Numbered from the stretch's first letter, positions 1-8,326 are shown. The stretch: 64,000 nucleotides of DNA from Proteiniclasticum aestuarii (GCF_017368455.1 NZ_JAFNJU010000002.1:62001-126000), one strand, 5' to 3'. A program made the numbers and translations. Notes: a model not told the origin generated them from the sequence alone.

Positions 1-439
1 CGATGTCCACCACCGCCCCTTCCGTGACCTTCAGCACCTCTGCCGCAGCCGTGGGTTCATCCACGATGGCGGTGACGGTGAACCCCGCCCCCTCCAGCAC
101 ATTCTTCACGATCTTTTCGGATCCTTCCGTGACGCCTGGAGGTATGGCGCCTGAAGCCTTGTCAAGAGATACCCCGAGGATTTCCTCCACCTGCTTCTTC
201 AGTCTTCTGACGATTTCACAGGCTCCGACAAAATCCACCACGATGCCGTCACGAACCACGCCGCAGCGCTCGAAGGCACCGCTCACAAGACTGCCCTTCT
301 CATCCACCACGCAGAGGACGATGGAGGCTGTACCCAGGTCCACCCCTGTAAAGAGCTCCCCTTCATAGGGCTTTTTCTCTTTTTTCAGGATGATTTCCTC
401 AAATTCCCTGATTTTTTCATTGACTTTGCCCATGTCCAT
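1..439 (-). CDS. eutJ: EutJ/PduM-region Hsp70-like chaperone, N-terminal part (runs off left edge)
   Basis: Only the first 146 codons lie in the window. The protein has an actin/Hsp70-type phosphate-1 motif (TGVDLGTASIVL, about residues 29-40) followed by a VVRDGIVVDFVGA stretch and an IVDEPTAAAEVL segment, which is the signature of EutJ-family proteins found in ethanolamine and propanediol microcompartment operons. Such proteins are thought to act as reactivase-like or assembly chaperones; the exact role is not settled. The start ATG at 439 has AGGAG six bases upstream; a second in-frame ATG follows two codons later. It begins 10 bp after the pduL stop codon and is clearly in the same operon. 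The N-terminal 25 residues are charged and helical like other cargo proteins here. Confidence 0.8.
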   Translation of the reverse strand, partial: MDMGKVNEKIREFEEIILKKEKKPYEGELFTGVDLGTASIVLCVVDEKGSLVSGAFERCGVVRDGIVVDFVGACEIVRRLKKQVEEILGVSLDKASGAIPPGVTEGSEKIVKNVLEGAGFTVTAIVDEPTAAAEVLKVTEGAVVDI

Positions 440-449
440 ACTACACTCC

Positions 450-1079
450 TCATGTTCGGATAATCTTAAGAAGGTCTCCTGACCGGATGCTTCCTGCATT
501 GGCCTCATCCACGTCAATATGCATTTCCAGAGCATATTTCGGTGAGACTCTCAGCATCACATCCTGAAAGATGAGCCCTCTTTTTCCTTCCTTCTCCACG
601 GAAACGATGTCTCCGTTTCTGAATCCGTATTTTTCTGCCATGTCCTTAGGCATATGGATATGCCTGTAGGCGGCGATGACGCCTTCCGTAAGGGTCACTT
701 CTCCCTTGGGACCCACAAGGGTCACCCCTTCTGAGCCTTTGATGCTTCCGGATTCTCTTATGGGAACAGAAAGTCCCAGCCCATAGCTGTCAGAGAGCGA
801 CAGCTCCACCTGAGTGTTTCCTCTCACCGGTCCCAGAATTCTCACTTTCCCGAAGGATCCTTTTTTCGTCTTCACTTCCAGGGTCTCATTGGCTGCATAT
901 TCCCCCGGCTGTTTCAGATCTTTCATTTTCGTCAGCGCATAGCCTTTACCATAGAGAATATCCAGATCCTCTCTACTGACGTGGATGTGTCTGTTGGACA
1001 CACCCACGGGTACATAGAGAGAACCGCTGAATTTCTGGATGGCATCCTCTATGAGCTTCTTCAGTTCCTCTCTTTCCAT
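450..1079 (-). CDS. pduL: PduL-type phosphate acyltransferase (phosphotransacylase)
   Basis: Converts propanoyl-CoA (or acetyl-CoA) plus phosphate to acyl phosphate and CoA inside the microcompartment, recycling CoA and feeding ATP formation by a kinase. At 209 aa it has the family length and both PduL domains. Metal-ligand histidines are visible in SNRHIHVS (H31, H33), AYRHIHMP (H140, H142) and LEMHIDVDEAN (H187), with the conserved Arg of ILGPVRG near residue 86. The first 18 residues form a charged amphipathic helix like known encapsulation peptides. It lies between a pduJ-type shell gene (4 bp gap) and eutJ. The family is unrelated to Pta, so the assignment rests on these motifs and on context. 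Confidence 0.95.
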   Translation of the reverse strand: MEREELKKLIEDAIQKFSGSLYVPVGVSNRHIHVSREDLDILYGKGYALTKMKDLKQPGEYAANETLEVKTKKGSFGKVRILGPVRGNTQVELSLSDSYGLGLSVPIRESGSIKGSEGVTLVGPKGEVTLTEGVIAAYRHIHMPKDMAEKYGFRNGDIVSVEKEGKRGLIFQDVMLRVSPKYALEMHIDVDEANAGSIRSGDLLKIIRT

Positions 1080-1083
1080 GATC

Positions 1084-1359
1084 TTAAACTAGCTTGGGCA
1101 GAAACACTTCCACGTCCTGATGCGGTCTTGGGATCACATGAGTGGAGACGACTTCGCCCACATTTCTTGCTGCTGCGACGCCCGCATCAACCGCCGCCTT
1201 CACCGCACCCACATCACCTCTGACCATGACGGTCACAAGACCGGAACCGATCTTCTCATATCCGATGAGTTCCACATTGGCTGACTTTGTCATGGCATCC
1301 GCTGCTTCAATGGCCCCTACAAGTCCTTTGGTTTCAATTAATCCTAATGCATTGTTCAT
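1084..1359 (-). CDS. pduJ: BMC-H hexameric shell protein, PduJ/PduA type
   Basis: A 91-aa single BMC-domain protein that tiles as hexamers to form flat facets of the microcompartment shell. It has the family opening [20 protein letters not shown], the pore loop KIGSGLV typical of PduA/PduJ, and the edge motif [10 protein letters not shown]. It is close to the other BMC-H protein of this operon (7900-8184), from which it differs mainly in the helical middle and in its C-terminus. By position between pduK and pduL it is called PduJ, but PduA and PduJ cannot be separated firmly by sequence. The upstream pduK stop is 6 bp away. Confidence 0.93.
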   Translation of the reverse strand: MNNALGLIETKGLVGAIEAADAMTKSANVELIGYEKIGSGLVTVMVRGDVGAVKAAVDAGVAAARNVGEVVSTHVIPRPHQDVEVFLPKLV

Positions 1360-1365
1360 TACCTT

Positions 1366-2058
1366 TTACTCCTTTTCCTTGTAGTGTATACATTTCACTC
1401 TGGGTTCACCCTTGACTCTCAGACACTTCGGATCCCCGCAGAGATTGCATGTCACTGTATTCTTTCTTTTCTTTTTTTCCGGTTTCTGTACCAGGGTATC
1501 TGTCACCCTTTCCTCCTGAGGTTCCTCTAGAGGGAGAATTTCCTCAGGTTCAGACAGAAGCTTTAAAGACTTCTCCTCTTTGGTTTCCTCTTCCATCTCC
1601 GCCTTCTGATCTTCAGAAGACTCCAGTCCGGAAGCCTCCTCAAAGGAAGAAGCTTCTTTCACTCCTAGAGGGTGCTCTTCTTCTCCGGCAGGTTCTTCCT
1701 TCGAAGAAAGTGCCTCTTTCGGTTCTTCCGCTTTTTTCTTCTCTCCCTGGTCCTTCTTCTGATCCTCTTTTCTTCTGAGATCATCCAGCCCTTCAATCAT
1801 CATTTCCAGACCATCCGAAGGTCTGGCGATGACCGTGTGGGAAAAGACTTTGCCCGAAAGCTCTCTATTGCCCAGAATGGAACTGACCGCCGCATGCACC
1901 GAACTGACTTCGCCGTTGAACTTCAGTGTATGCATCCCCTGCCCCTTTGCAGGTTCCAGTCCCTCCATCTCTACATTCGCTGCCTTCAAGGCCGTATCCA
2001 CAGCAACCACTGCAGAAGCCAGCCCCTTTATTTCAACAAATCCATATGCTTTTTTCAT
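1366..2058 (-). CDS. pduK: PduK-like BMC-H shell protein with acidic linker and C-terminal cysteine cluster
   Basis: Residues 1-92 are a BMC domain (KAYGFVEIKGLASAVVAVD..., HTVIARPSDGLE). The pore segment is PAKGQGM rather than KIGSGLV, so pore chemistry should differ from PduA/J. About 105 residues of Glu/Lys/Ser-rich, low-complexity linker follow, then a compact tail with Cys204, Cys207, Cys212 and Cys223 in the pattern CxxCx4Cx10C. PduK of enterobacteria also has a C-terminal extension, and four cysteines suggest a metal or Fe-S site; that is inference. At 230 aa it is longer than the roughly 160 aa of the Salmonella protein, mostly through the linker. It starts 2 bp after pduH ends, with GGAGGAG upstream. 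Confidence 0.88.
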   Translation of the reverse strand: MKKAYGFVEIKGLASAVVAVDTALKAANVEMEGLEPAKGQGMHTLKFNGEVSSVHAAVSSILGNRELSGKVFSHTVIARPSDGLEMMIEGLDDLRRKEDQKKDQGEKKKAEEPKEALSSKEEPAGEEEHPLGVKEASSFEEASGLESSEDQKAEMEEETKEEKSLKLLSEPEEILPLEEPQEERVTDTLVQKPEKKKRKNTVTCNLCGDPKCLRVKGEPRVKCIHYKEKE

Positions 2059-2059
2059 C

Positions 2060-2416
2060 CTATGCTCCTCCCATATTGAAAGGAATCCCTTTCACCAGTC
2101 TTGCCGCATTGATGCCCATGTTTCTCGCTTTCTCCTTCTCTTTGAGAAGATTCATGCGGAAAAGCAGGTGATCTTCAGGCAGCTTATCATAATAGATGCC
2201 GCCTGTGAGATGCTCATCCACTCCGATACCCACATCAAGCTGAGAATCCATGCTGGCGATTCTTGCCAGGTCCTCCAGTCTCTTTTCATCACTGGTCCGG
2301 ATCAGGTAAGGAATCCCTTCCTCTTCCATGCCATAGGTGATTTCCATGATTTCCGGGCGGCTGCTCACATCCTCATTGATGCAGAGAACCACGCAGATGT
2401 TTCTGGTCTCATCCAT
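2060..2416 (-). CDS. pduH: Diol dehydratase reactivase small subunit
   Basis: Partner of PduG in the ATP-dependent factor that releases damaged cobalamin from diol dehydratase. The 118-aa product has the family core IGVDEHLTGGIYYDKLP (about residues 68-84) and the conserved ending NAARLVKGIPF. Two in-frame ATGs compete, at 2422 and 2416. The AGGAGG box is only 2 bases from the first but 8 from the second, so 2416 is chosen. The gene follows pduG closely and the next gene, pduK, starts 2 bp downstream, which fits coupled translation of the reactivase subunits. Confidence 0.92.
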   Translation of the reverse strand: MDETRNICVVLCINEDVSSRPEIMEITYGMEEEGIPYLIRTSDEKRLEDLARIASMDSQLDVGIGVDEHLTGGIYYDKLPEDHLLFRMNLLKEKEKARNMGINAARLVKGIPFNMGGA

Positions 2417-2428
2417 TTTCATTTCCTC

Positions 2429-4231
2429 CTACAGCACAAGGCCGGTTGCCACGGCATTTCTTGGTCCCATACATCCTCGTATGTTCCCTCTGCCTGCCAC
2501 GACACCATACTGGGACAGCGCATCGGTGACCATCTGGGGTATTTCAAAATCCAGAGCCGAACCGCCCACCAGAACCACATGTTCAATGCCTCTGATGTCT
2601 CCGGTGAGGCTTACCTGGGATAGCGCTCTCAGTGCATTGGTGACAAATACCTTTTCCTTGGCTTTTCGCCTTACGAATTTCACTTTCTCCATTGAAAGGT
2701 CCGCATGCAGGGGAACCATACCCTCGTCCTTGAGAATGATGATTCTTGCGAAAAGCTTCGGATCCAGCGGTTTGTCGAAAAACTCCACAGAGCCGTCTTC
2801 ATGGCGGATGTGAAAGAGAGATTCGGCCTTGGCCAGAGAATACTTCTTGATGTCTTCCGCCAGTTCCAGACTATCCAGGCCCAGCTCCGTCTTGATGAGC
2901 AGCGTCACCATGTTCCCTGCCCCTGCCAGATGCACCAGGTCCACCTTTCCGTTTCTCGTCATGAGGGAAGAGTCCGTAGACCCGGCCCCCATGTCCAGGA
3001 TGGCCACGGGAATGTCCGTTCCCGGTGTGGTCAGCGCTCCTTTAATGGCCATTTCGGCCTCCACGCCGCCCACTTCCACAGGTACACCCAGTTTTTCCTG
3101 CATCTCTCTGGCAATGACTTCCATCTGAAGCCTGTCAGCCTTCACCATGGCAGCCACCCCTACGGCGCTTTCCATGGAGAATTCTCCGGCAAGGCCTCCC
3201 GTCACTTTCTGGGGCGAAATGGTGTCCACTGCCAGCAGGTCCTGGATCTTGATGTCCCCATGATGCTGCCCGGTGAGCTCCGCCATCACGTGGCGGATCT
3301 TCTCCAGCATGCCGCCGGCATTGGTTCCCGGCTCCCCGACGATATCTTTCACAGGATGGCATTTCCCCATGGCATCCATGAGCACTTTGGCTCCATCATC
3401 CACATTGACCTTCAGTCTGTTCTTTTCACCAAGGATCTGGATTTCTCCGGCAGGAATGCTCCTCAGTTTCACATCCCCTTTCGGGGTTTTGATGACCACC
3501 GCAGAGCGGTTGCCAATGAGCGCTCTTGCAATGGGAACCACAAACCTGGTTTCCTCACTGCTCAGTGAGAAGAGTGTGGCAATCCCGTAAGGATTGGACA
3601 GCACTTCCACCACAGCACCCACATGGGCTACTTCGATGGCTGTGAGCATCCCCACAGGGATTTTCTCAAACAGCGTCACCTCATCCACGATGGGAATGTT
3701 CTCCTTCAGTCGATTCACGATGAGGACTCCGTCATCATTGGCCGCAATGGCCCCCTTTATGGATATGCCCTCTGAAAGAGCCCGGTTGATTCTCTCGGAA
3801 GATTCCCCGAATCCCATGTCTCTGGGAATGAGCACGATGACATCCGTCCCTTTTTCCACCTCGTGGAGATCCTCGATTCTTGTGCCGATACCGACGCCGA
3901 TGCCTATGCCTCCGGGTGTCCTGGGATTATGCCCGATCATGGTGGATTCCGTGATGATGGTCTCAGTGATGGTTTCCATGGCCACATCCCCGATCACCGG
4001 CGCCGCTTCATTGATTCTGATCAGCGTCAGGTCTTTGAAATCAAGGCCTGCCTTTTCCATGGCCTTATTGAGAGAATTGAAGATTCCAGGTATGTTGTCG
4101 CTGGTTCCTTTGATTCCCGTGGTGGAGACGATGGCATCCGAGATGAAGTCGACCCTCCCGTCGTCAAGGACTCTCCCGATGGCCGTTTCGGTGGTGGCAT
4201 TACCAATATCTATACCTGCTACGATTTTCAT
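2429..4231 (-). CDS. pduG: Diol dehydratase reactivase large subunit
   Basis: ATPase-fold reactivating factor (family DDR) that exchanges inactive cobalamin for intact coenzyme on the PduCDE enzyme. The 600-aa length matches the family. The N-terminal MKIVAGIDIGNATTETAIG is the actin-like phosphate-binding loop; further marks are the glycine-rich GGIGIGVGIGT near residue 110, LDMGAGSTDSS near residue 410, and the ending RGCMGPRNAVATGLVL. It lies between pduE and pduH in the canonical order with a GGAGG box. The closely related glycerol dehydratase reactivase DhaF is an alternative name, but the surrounding shell genes favour Pdu. Confidence 0.95.
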   Translation of the reverse strand: MKIVAGIDIGNATTETAIGRVLDDGRVDFISDAIVSTTGIKGTSDNIPGIFNSLNKAMEKAGLDFKDLTLIRINEAAPVIGDVAMETITETIITESTMIGHNPRTPGGIGIGVGIGTRIEDLHEVEKGTDVIVLIPRDMGFGESSERINRALSEGISIKGAIAANDDGVLIVNRLKENIPIVDEVTLFEKIPVGMLTAIEVAHVGAVVEVLSNPYGIATLFSLSSEETRFVVPIARALIGNRSAVVIKTPKGDVKLRSIPAGEIQILGEKNRLKVNVDDGAKVLMDAMGKCHPVKDIVGEPGTNAGGMLEKIRHVMAELTGQHHGDIKIQDLLAVDTISPQKVTGGLAGEFSMESAVGVAAMVKADRLQMEVIAREMQEKLGVPVEVGGVEAEMAIKGALTTPGTDIPVAILDMGAGSTDSSLMTRNGKVDLVHLAGAGNMVTLLIKTELGLDSLELAEDIKKYSLAKAESLFHIRHEDGSVEFFDKPLDPKLFARIIILKDEGMVPLHADLSMEKVKFVRRKAKEKVFVTNALRALSQVSLTGDIRGIEHVVLVGGSALDFEIPQMVTDALSQYGVVAGRGNIRGCMGPRNAVATGLVL

Positions 4232-4245
4232 GTGAAGCCTCCAGT

Positions 4246-4752
4246 CTACTCTTTCAGCCTGCCTCTCTTCTCATAAAGAGCTGCCGCTTCGCGAACCAGT
4301 TTCCCGTTGATGACGGCGGAATACTTCTTTTCCAGCTCTTCCGCGATTTCAAGAAGTTCAGCTTTGGTGGAGCGGTAAGGCCTCAGAGCATTGTATATTT
4401 CAAGTATTCTTTCATCCGGCACTGCAATGAGTTCGGATGCGCGTCTCAGATTCTTCGCGAATGCATCTCTTCCTACGGATTCCGCAACCTGCGCCTGCAT
4501 TTCCAGGGTTTCAGGTGCAATCTTCACATCGTTGGCCGTGACACTTCCGTTCACGACGCCACCGATGGTGATATCTTCCAGGGTCTTTCCTGTAGGGGCT
4601 TTGATGACGTCCGCCATCTTTTCACTGAGGGGATAGTCCGCTTCAGTGACTCTTCTTCCGCCGCTTGTCTTTTTGGGTTCTGTATAGCTTGTGTCTTTCA
4701 TTCCAGACATGACCTCTTTGATCATCTGCTCCAGTACACTGTTATCAATCAT
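4246..4752 (-). CDS. pduE: Propanediol dehydratase small subunit
   Basis: Gamma subunit of the B12-dependent diol dehydratase heterohexamer. The 168 aa contain the family segments SGRRVTEADYPLSEKM-like (about 30-47, here GGRRVTEADYPLSEKM), GKTLEDITIGGV and RPYRSTKAELLEIAEELE. The first 20 residues (VLEQMIKEVMSGM) form a predicted amphipathic helix of the type that targets cargo into the shell. It starts from an ATG with AGGAGGG upstream, 12 bp after pduD. Confidence 0.95.
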   Translation of the reverse strand: MIDNSVLEQMIKEVMSGMKDTSYTEPKKTSGGRRVTEADYPLSEKMADVIKAPTGKTLEDITIGGVVNGSVTANDVKIAPETLEMQAQVAESVGRDAFAKNLRRASELIAVPDERILEIYNALRPYRSTKAELLEIAEELEKKYSAVINGKLVREAAALYEKRGRLKE

Positions 4753-4764
4753 TTTATTCCCTCC

Positions 4765-5403
4765 TTAGAATGTGATTTCAAGTTCATCAGACAGCTTCTT
4801 CGGTACCACATATTCCGTTTCCTTGATATGCAGCAGTGCCGCGATCGCCTGATACTTGGGTCTGGCCATCTGATCATTCATGGTAGGTACAGGATTGGGG
4901 GATTCTCCCTTGGCGTACTTGGCGGCATTTCTTCCAATGGCTCTGTATACCTTCAGATCCAGAAGTGGTGCCTGCGGGAACAGTTCCAGATTGGAAAGAG
5001 GTGCCAGGTCCTTGGAATGAATGACGGTTGTACCCTTGCTCTGAATACCGATGCCTATGCCGGAACCGGAAAGATTGGCTGCATGATGGGCGATGAACGC
5101 CACATCGGAAGTGTGATACACCTTGATCACTCTTGGCGTGAGACCTTCTTCCTCAATGCCGGCCATGACTTCTCGTATGACATCTTCATGCGGAACTTTG
5201 ATGATGGTCTTGGTCTGATGGACTCCGAATGCCGGTCCCACACCGATGACCACTTCATCTTTTCTTCTGCCCTTCTCTGTGGTGCCCTTCACTTTCATGT
5301 CCAGAGGACCTTCCACCGGAAATTTCCTAGGCTTGTCCGCATTCTGGAGATTCTGCAGTACTTCTTCTATGATGCTTTTTAGTACTTTTTCGTTGATATC
5401 CAT
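4765..5403 (-). CDS. pduD: Propanediol dehydratase medium subunit
   Basis: Beta subunit of diol dehydratase, contributing to the coenzyme-B12 site at the interface with PduC. The 212-aa protein has a roughly 30-residue N-terminal helix ([18 protein letters not shown]) corresponding to the encapsulation peptide described for PduD, then the catalytic-subunit core with [17 protein letters not shown], the [17 protein letters not shown] segment involved in cobalamin binding, and the [13 protein letters not shown] ending. The start follows AGGAGG by 8 bases, 12 bp after pduC. Confidence 0.95.
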   Translation of the reverse strand: MDINEKVLKSIIEEVLQNLQNADKPRKFPVEGPLDMKVKGTTEKGRRKDEVVIGVGPAFGVHQTKTIIKVPHEDVIREVMAGIEEEGLTPRVIKVYHTSDVAFIAHHAANLSGSGIGIGIQSKGTTVIHSKDLAPLSNLELFPQAPLLDLKVYRAIGRNAAKYAKGESPNPVPTMNDQMARPKYQAIAALLHIKETEYVVPKKLSDELEITF

Positions 5404-5415
5404 GTATTCATCCTC

Positions 5416-7080
5416 CTATTCAAAGTCTTCGGCAGAGAGGGCACTTTCTATGTTCATGACTTCCTGCCATCTTTCATCACTCATGGCATAGCCTGTGCAT
5501 GGTCCCATGTAGTCATTCTTGTCGTTGACCGCACTTCTCACCTTGAAGTTGTTGTCCACGATGGCTGAGGTATGAAGATGGTCGCCGGAGATTCTCAGTT
5601 TCATCATGCCCAGCAGGGTGTCCGCCACATCGTCATACCCGGCTTTCTTAAGCGCCTTGATGATCTCCACTCCTGTGGTCTTTGTCTTCATCAGGTCTTC
5701 GCAGGCCTTGATGTCCTCCACCATGTTTCTGTCCGGCATATCCTTGGATCCATGGGCATAGGTGGCCGCTTCCACTTCTTCATCGGTGATCAGCGGGAAG
5801 TTCATTTCCTTGAAGAGCGCCTGCAGCACCTTGGCTGCCTTGTTTCTCGTCTTGACGACTTCTTCTTCCCTCACTGGTCTTAATCCGCCGTCCACCTTCA
5901 GGTCTCTCTGAAGGACGTTATAGTCATCAAAATCTTCCGCATCGAAGTTTGAACCCGCAAACATGTTGTCGTAGTTTGGCGTTGCGGAGTATCCGGAGAA
6001 GATGAAATCTGTTCCGGGAATCATCTGCATCAGCGTTCTGGCTGTTCTTCTGATATCGGAATGGGAGAAGGTCTGGTCATTACCGGAAGCCACTTCCAGA
6101 TCCATCATGCAGGTCAGGACGTTTTCGGCAAGCACTGCACGGATGCCCGAAGGTACCGCTCCAGGAACACCGATGCAGGAGATGGATCCGTTCTGCAGGC
6201 CCTGTACACCTGCTCCTTTGGTGATGAACACACATCTGGCTTCCAGATACAGCATGGATTTCTTTTCGGCATTCCCCATGAGCACTTCAGAACCCGTACC
6301 GGAGGTGAATCTCATCTTGAGTCCTCTGGATGCATAGGCTGAAGCCAGGAATGCTTTGGACCAGGGTGTATCATCTCCGTCGATGAATACCTGCTCGGTG
6401 CCATATACAGATACGGTTTCAGCGTATGCTGTGAATCCCTTCATGCCCAGCTGAAGCTCCGTTGCTTCCTCCACGGCACATTGGGTGAGTATACCTGGTC
6501 TGCCTACGTTGGCCCCTACAAGCAGTGCGATGGCGTTGAAGGGCGCATATCTTGCCACAGCCACCGTGGTCTCCTGCTCATCGAAGCCACGAAGGGCTGC
6601 TTCTGCAGCTTCCGCTGCGATGAGGACCGGATTGTCCTTCACGTTGGTGACGTGACACTGATTGGAAGGTGTCTTTCTTGCTCTCATTTTCGTAAGCGCC
6701 ATCATGAGCTCCAGGACGTTCATCTTGTTGAGAACTTCCACGGCCTTTGCGGGTGTCAGAGATTTTGTGATGGCGATCAGTTCTTTTCTTGGAACATTGA
6801 TGTCCACCAGCATATGCGCGATTTCTCTGGAGTCCATGTTCATGACCTTTTCCGCATTGGTCAGATCAATGGAATTGTCCGCCACGAAGGTGTCGATGAG
6901 ATCAAAATCTTCTCTCTTCTTGCCATCCAGTTCCACAACCGTTCCATTCTCGATCTTGATGCTGGGTTTTGGATCCAGTGGAGAGTTCATGGCGATGAGA
7001 CCTACTTCAGGCCACTCCTTCAGGAATCCATCCTGGTTGACTGGTCGTGCTCTGAGAACTTCAAATCGTTTGGATTTCAT
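5416..7080 (-). CDS. pduC: Propanediol dehydratase large (catalytic) subunit
   Basis: Alpha subunit of B12-dependent diol dehydratase; it carries the TIM barrel in which adenosylcobalamin radical chemistry converts 1,2-propanediol (and often glycerol or ethanediol) to the aldehyde. The product is 554 aa, the same length as the Klebsiella enzyme, and aligns without gaps in the active site: H143, E170, E221, Q296, D335 and S362 are all in place. An open frame extends 23 codons further upstream, but MKSKRFEVL at 7080 matches the family start and has an AGGGGG box. Diol versus glycerol dehydratase is decided here by neighbouring shell genes rather than by a diagnostic residue. Confidence 0.97.
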   Translation of the reverse strand: MKSKRFEVLRARPVNQDGFLKEWPEVGLIAMNSPLDPKPSIKIENGTVVELDGKKREDFDLIDTFVADNSIDLTNAEKVMNMDSREIAHMLVDINVPRKELIAITKSLTPAKAVEVLNKMNVLELMMALTKMRARKTPSNQCHVTNVKDNPVLIAAEAAEAALRGFDEQETTVAVARYAPFNAIALLVGANVGRPGILTQCAVEEATELQLGMKGFTAYAETVSVYGTEQVFIDGDDTPWSKAFLASAYASRGLKMRFTSGTGSEVLMGNAEKKSMLYLEARCVFITKGAGVQGLQNGSISCIGVPGAVPSGIRAVLAENVLTCMMDLEVASGNDQTFSHSDIRRTARTLMQMIPGTDFIFSGYSATPNYDNMFAGSNFDAEDFDDYNVLQRDLKVDGGLRPVREEEVVKTRNKAAKVLQALFKEMNFPLITDEEVEAATYAHGSKDMPDRNMVEDIKACEDLMKTKTTGVEIIKALKKAGYDDVADTLLGMMKLRISGDHLHTSAIVDNNFKVRSAVNDKNDYMGPCTGYAMSDERWQEVMNIESALSAEDFE

Positions 7081-7096
7081 ATTCTTTTCCCCCTGT

Positions 7097-7882
7097 CTAA
7101 ATGTATGGTGTGGTGCTGGATGGAGCCGGCTCCTGTCCAAGTGCTTCAAGAAGTCTGATGCCCAGATCTCTTGCAGCCACCACAGCCTGTCTCACTGCCC
7201 CTGAATCTCCGCTTATGAAGAGGATGGCCTCGTTGGTGTAGGACGTGGTGGATGGGGAAGCATAGGTGACGATGTCCACATTCGCAGATTTCACCGCCGC
7301 ATCTGCGATCACAACACCGATGGCTGCTGGAGCGCCCACAATGAGACCAAAGGCTTTTCCTACTGGTGCACCCCAGGCTTTGTTGCAGGCGTAGCTGGCT
7401 CTAGCGGTGTACTGAAGCTCGATGTGTCCGGCATTGTTTCCGTAGACATCTCCGAAGGTTCTGTCCAGTTCTTTCAGAGACACTTCCACAGCGCGTCTTG
7501 CATCGGATACATCCTCCGCTCCGAAGAGAATCAGGCATCCATGACCTGCTCCACCCTTCGTATCTCTTGGCAGTTCGATGGAAATGATTTCCGTATTGGT
7601 GGCTTTCACCGCTTCATCCGCTGCCATGATGTGAGGGCCTGCTCCGGTTCTGGCACCGATGATTCCGATGGACTTGTACTTCGGATCGATCTTCATGAAT
7701 CCGTGCAGATTGTGATCCACGTTTGCAATGACAAGTCCTATGGTATCCCCGATGGCTGTTCCCACAAATTCAGTGATGCCTGGATTGTAGCTGCTCTTTG
7801 GCGCTTCCTTCTTCACTTCCTTGGTATCACCCATTTTCTTCATGACCTCTTCCATTACTTTTTCCATTAAGTTATCATCCAT
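7097..7882 (-). CDS. pduB: BMC-T trimeric shell protein PduB
   Basis: Tandem BMC-domain protein forming trimers in the shell. Domain 1 spans about residues 34-135 (GITEFVGTAIGDTIGLVIA, IGARTGAGPHIMAADEAVK, ELPRDTKGGAGHG) and domain 2 about 140-255 (HIELQYTARASY, ISGDSGAVRQAV). The N-terminal 33 residues are a charged helix plus linker, like the segment known to anchor cargo in Salmonella. In enterobacteria a shorter PduB' starts inside this region at a Met just before LTEFVG; here the equivalent position has no Met (YNPGITEFVG), so only the long form is evident. The ATG at 7882 has AAGGAGG. PduA is 17 bp upstream. Confidence 0.96.
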   Translation of the reverse strand: MDDNLMEKVMEEVMKKMGDTKEVKKEAPKSSYNPGITEFVGTAIGDTIGLVIANVDHNLHGFMKIDPKYKSIGIIGARTGAGPHIMAADEAVKATNTEIISIELPRDTKGGAGHGCLILFGAEDVSDARRAVEVSLKELDRTFGDVYGNNAGHIELQYTARASYACNKAWGAPVGKAFGLIVGAPAAIGVVIADAAVKSANVDIVTYASPSTTSYTNEAILFISGDSGAVRQAVVAARDLGIRLLEALGQEPAPSSTTPYI

Positions 7883-7899
7883 TTTCTGATCCTCCTTGT

Positions 7900-8184
7900 T
7901 TATTCTTCAGCAGTTTTAGGCAGAATTTTTTCAACATCGGTATGGGGTCTTGGAATCACATGAACAGATACGACCTCGCCCACTTTGCCTGCTGCTGCTG
8001 AGCCTGCATCCGTGGCAGCCTTCACTGCACCCACATCGCCTCTGACCATCACCGTCACAAGACCTGAACCGATTTTCGTGTAGCCGACCAGTTCCACATT
8101 GGCTGATTTCACCATGGAATCCGCAGCTTCGATGGCACCAACCAGACCTTTCGTTTCGATCATTCCCAGTGCTTCTTTTTGCAT
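7900..8184 (-). CDS. pduA: BMC-H hexameric shell protein PduA, first gene of the operon
   Basis: A 94-aa single BMC-domain protein; its hexamers have the KIGSGLV pore loop through which propanediol is thought to enter the compartment. The sequence [20 protein letters not shown] and the edge motif [15 protein letters not shown] are typical. It is the first gene downstream of the regulated promoter and has a strong GGAGGAG box. It is highly similar to the pduJ copy at 1084-1359; the two probably arose by duplication. Confidence 0.95.
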   Translation of the reverse strand: MQKEALGMIETKGLVGAIEAADSMVKSANVELVGYTKIGSGLVTVMVRGDVGAVKAATDAGSAAAGKVGEVVSVHVIPRPHTDVEKILPKTAEE

Positions 8185-8216
8185 GATTTCTCCTCCTTCA
8201 GGATAAAATTGATTTT

Positions 8217-8230
8217 TGGATACGTTTACT
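8217..8230 (-). promoter_or_regulatory. cre-like site in the pdu leader
   Basis: On the minus strand AGTAAACGTATCCA matches 12 of 14 positions of the CcpA cre consensus TGWAARCGYTWNCW, including the central CG. It lies between the predicted transcription start (about 8267) and pduA, where CcpA could act as a roadblock. This is a motif match only. Confidence 0.35.
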
Positions 8231-8262
8231 TGCCACCTCCATCATAAGAAAATACGGTCTTC

Positions 8263-8294
8263 TACCCCTAACAATTATCTTTGAAATTGGGGTA
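8263..8294. repeat. Inverted repeat TACCCC-N20-GGGGTA in the pdu promoter
   Basis: Two perfectly complementary six-base arms (8263-8268 and 8289-8294) flank the predicted -10 hexamer at 8274-8279. It could be an operator or chance. Confidence 0.3.
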
Positions 8295-8326
8295 ATTTTT
8301 TATGAGACTCTCAGCGCGATGAGACT
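8274..8326 (-). promoter_or_regulatory. Predicted activator-dependent pdu promoter with direct repeats
   Basis: On the minus strand the octamer AGTCTCAT occurs twice (8319-8326 and 8302-8309), 17 bp apart. The proximal copy ends 22 bp upstream of a good -10 hexamer GATAAT (8274-8279), so it occupies the -35 position; no recognisable -35 hexamer is present. This arrangement fits activation by an AraC-type protein touching RNA polymerase, and the adjacent AraC-type response regulator is the obvious candidate. Confidence 0.5.

Noticed and set aside
2829-4276. Long plus-strand open frames opposite pduG, and similar antisense frames opposite pduC, parC, parE and the ABC permease
   Set aside because: They mirror the reading frame of well-supported genes, have no ribosome sites and no family resemblance; they result from codon bias of the true gene.
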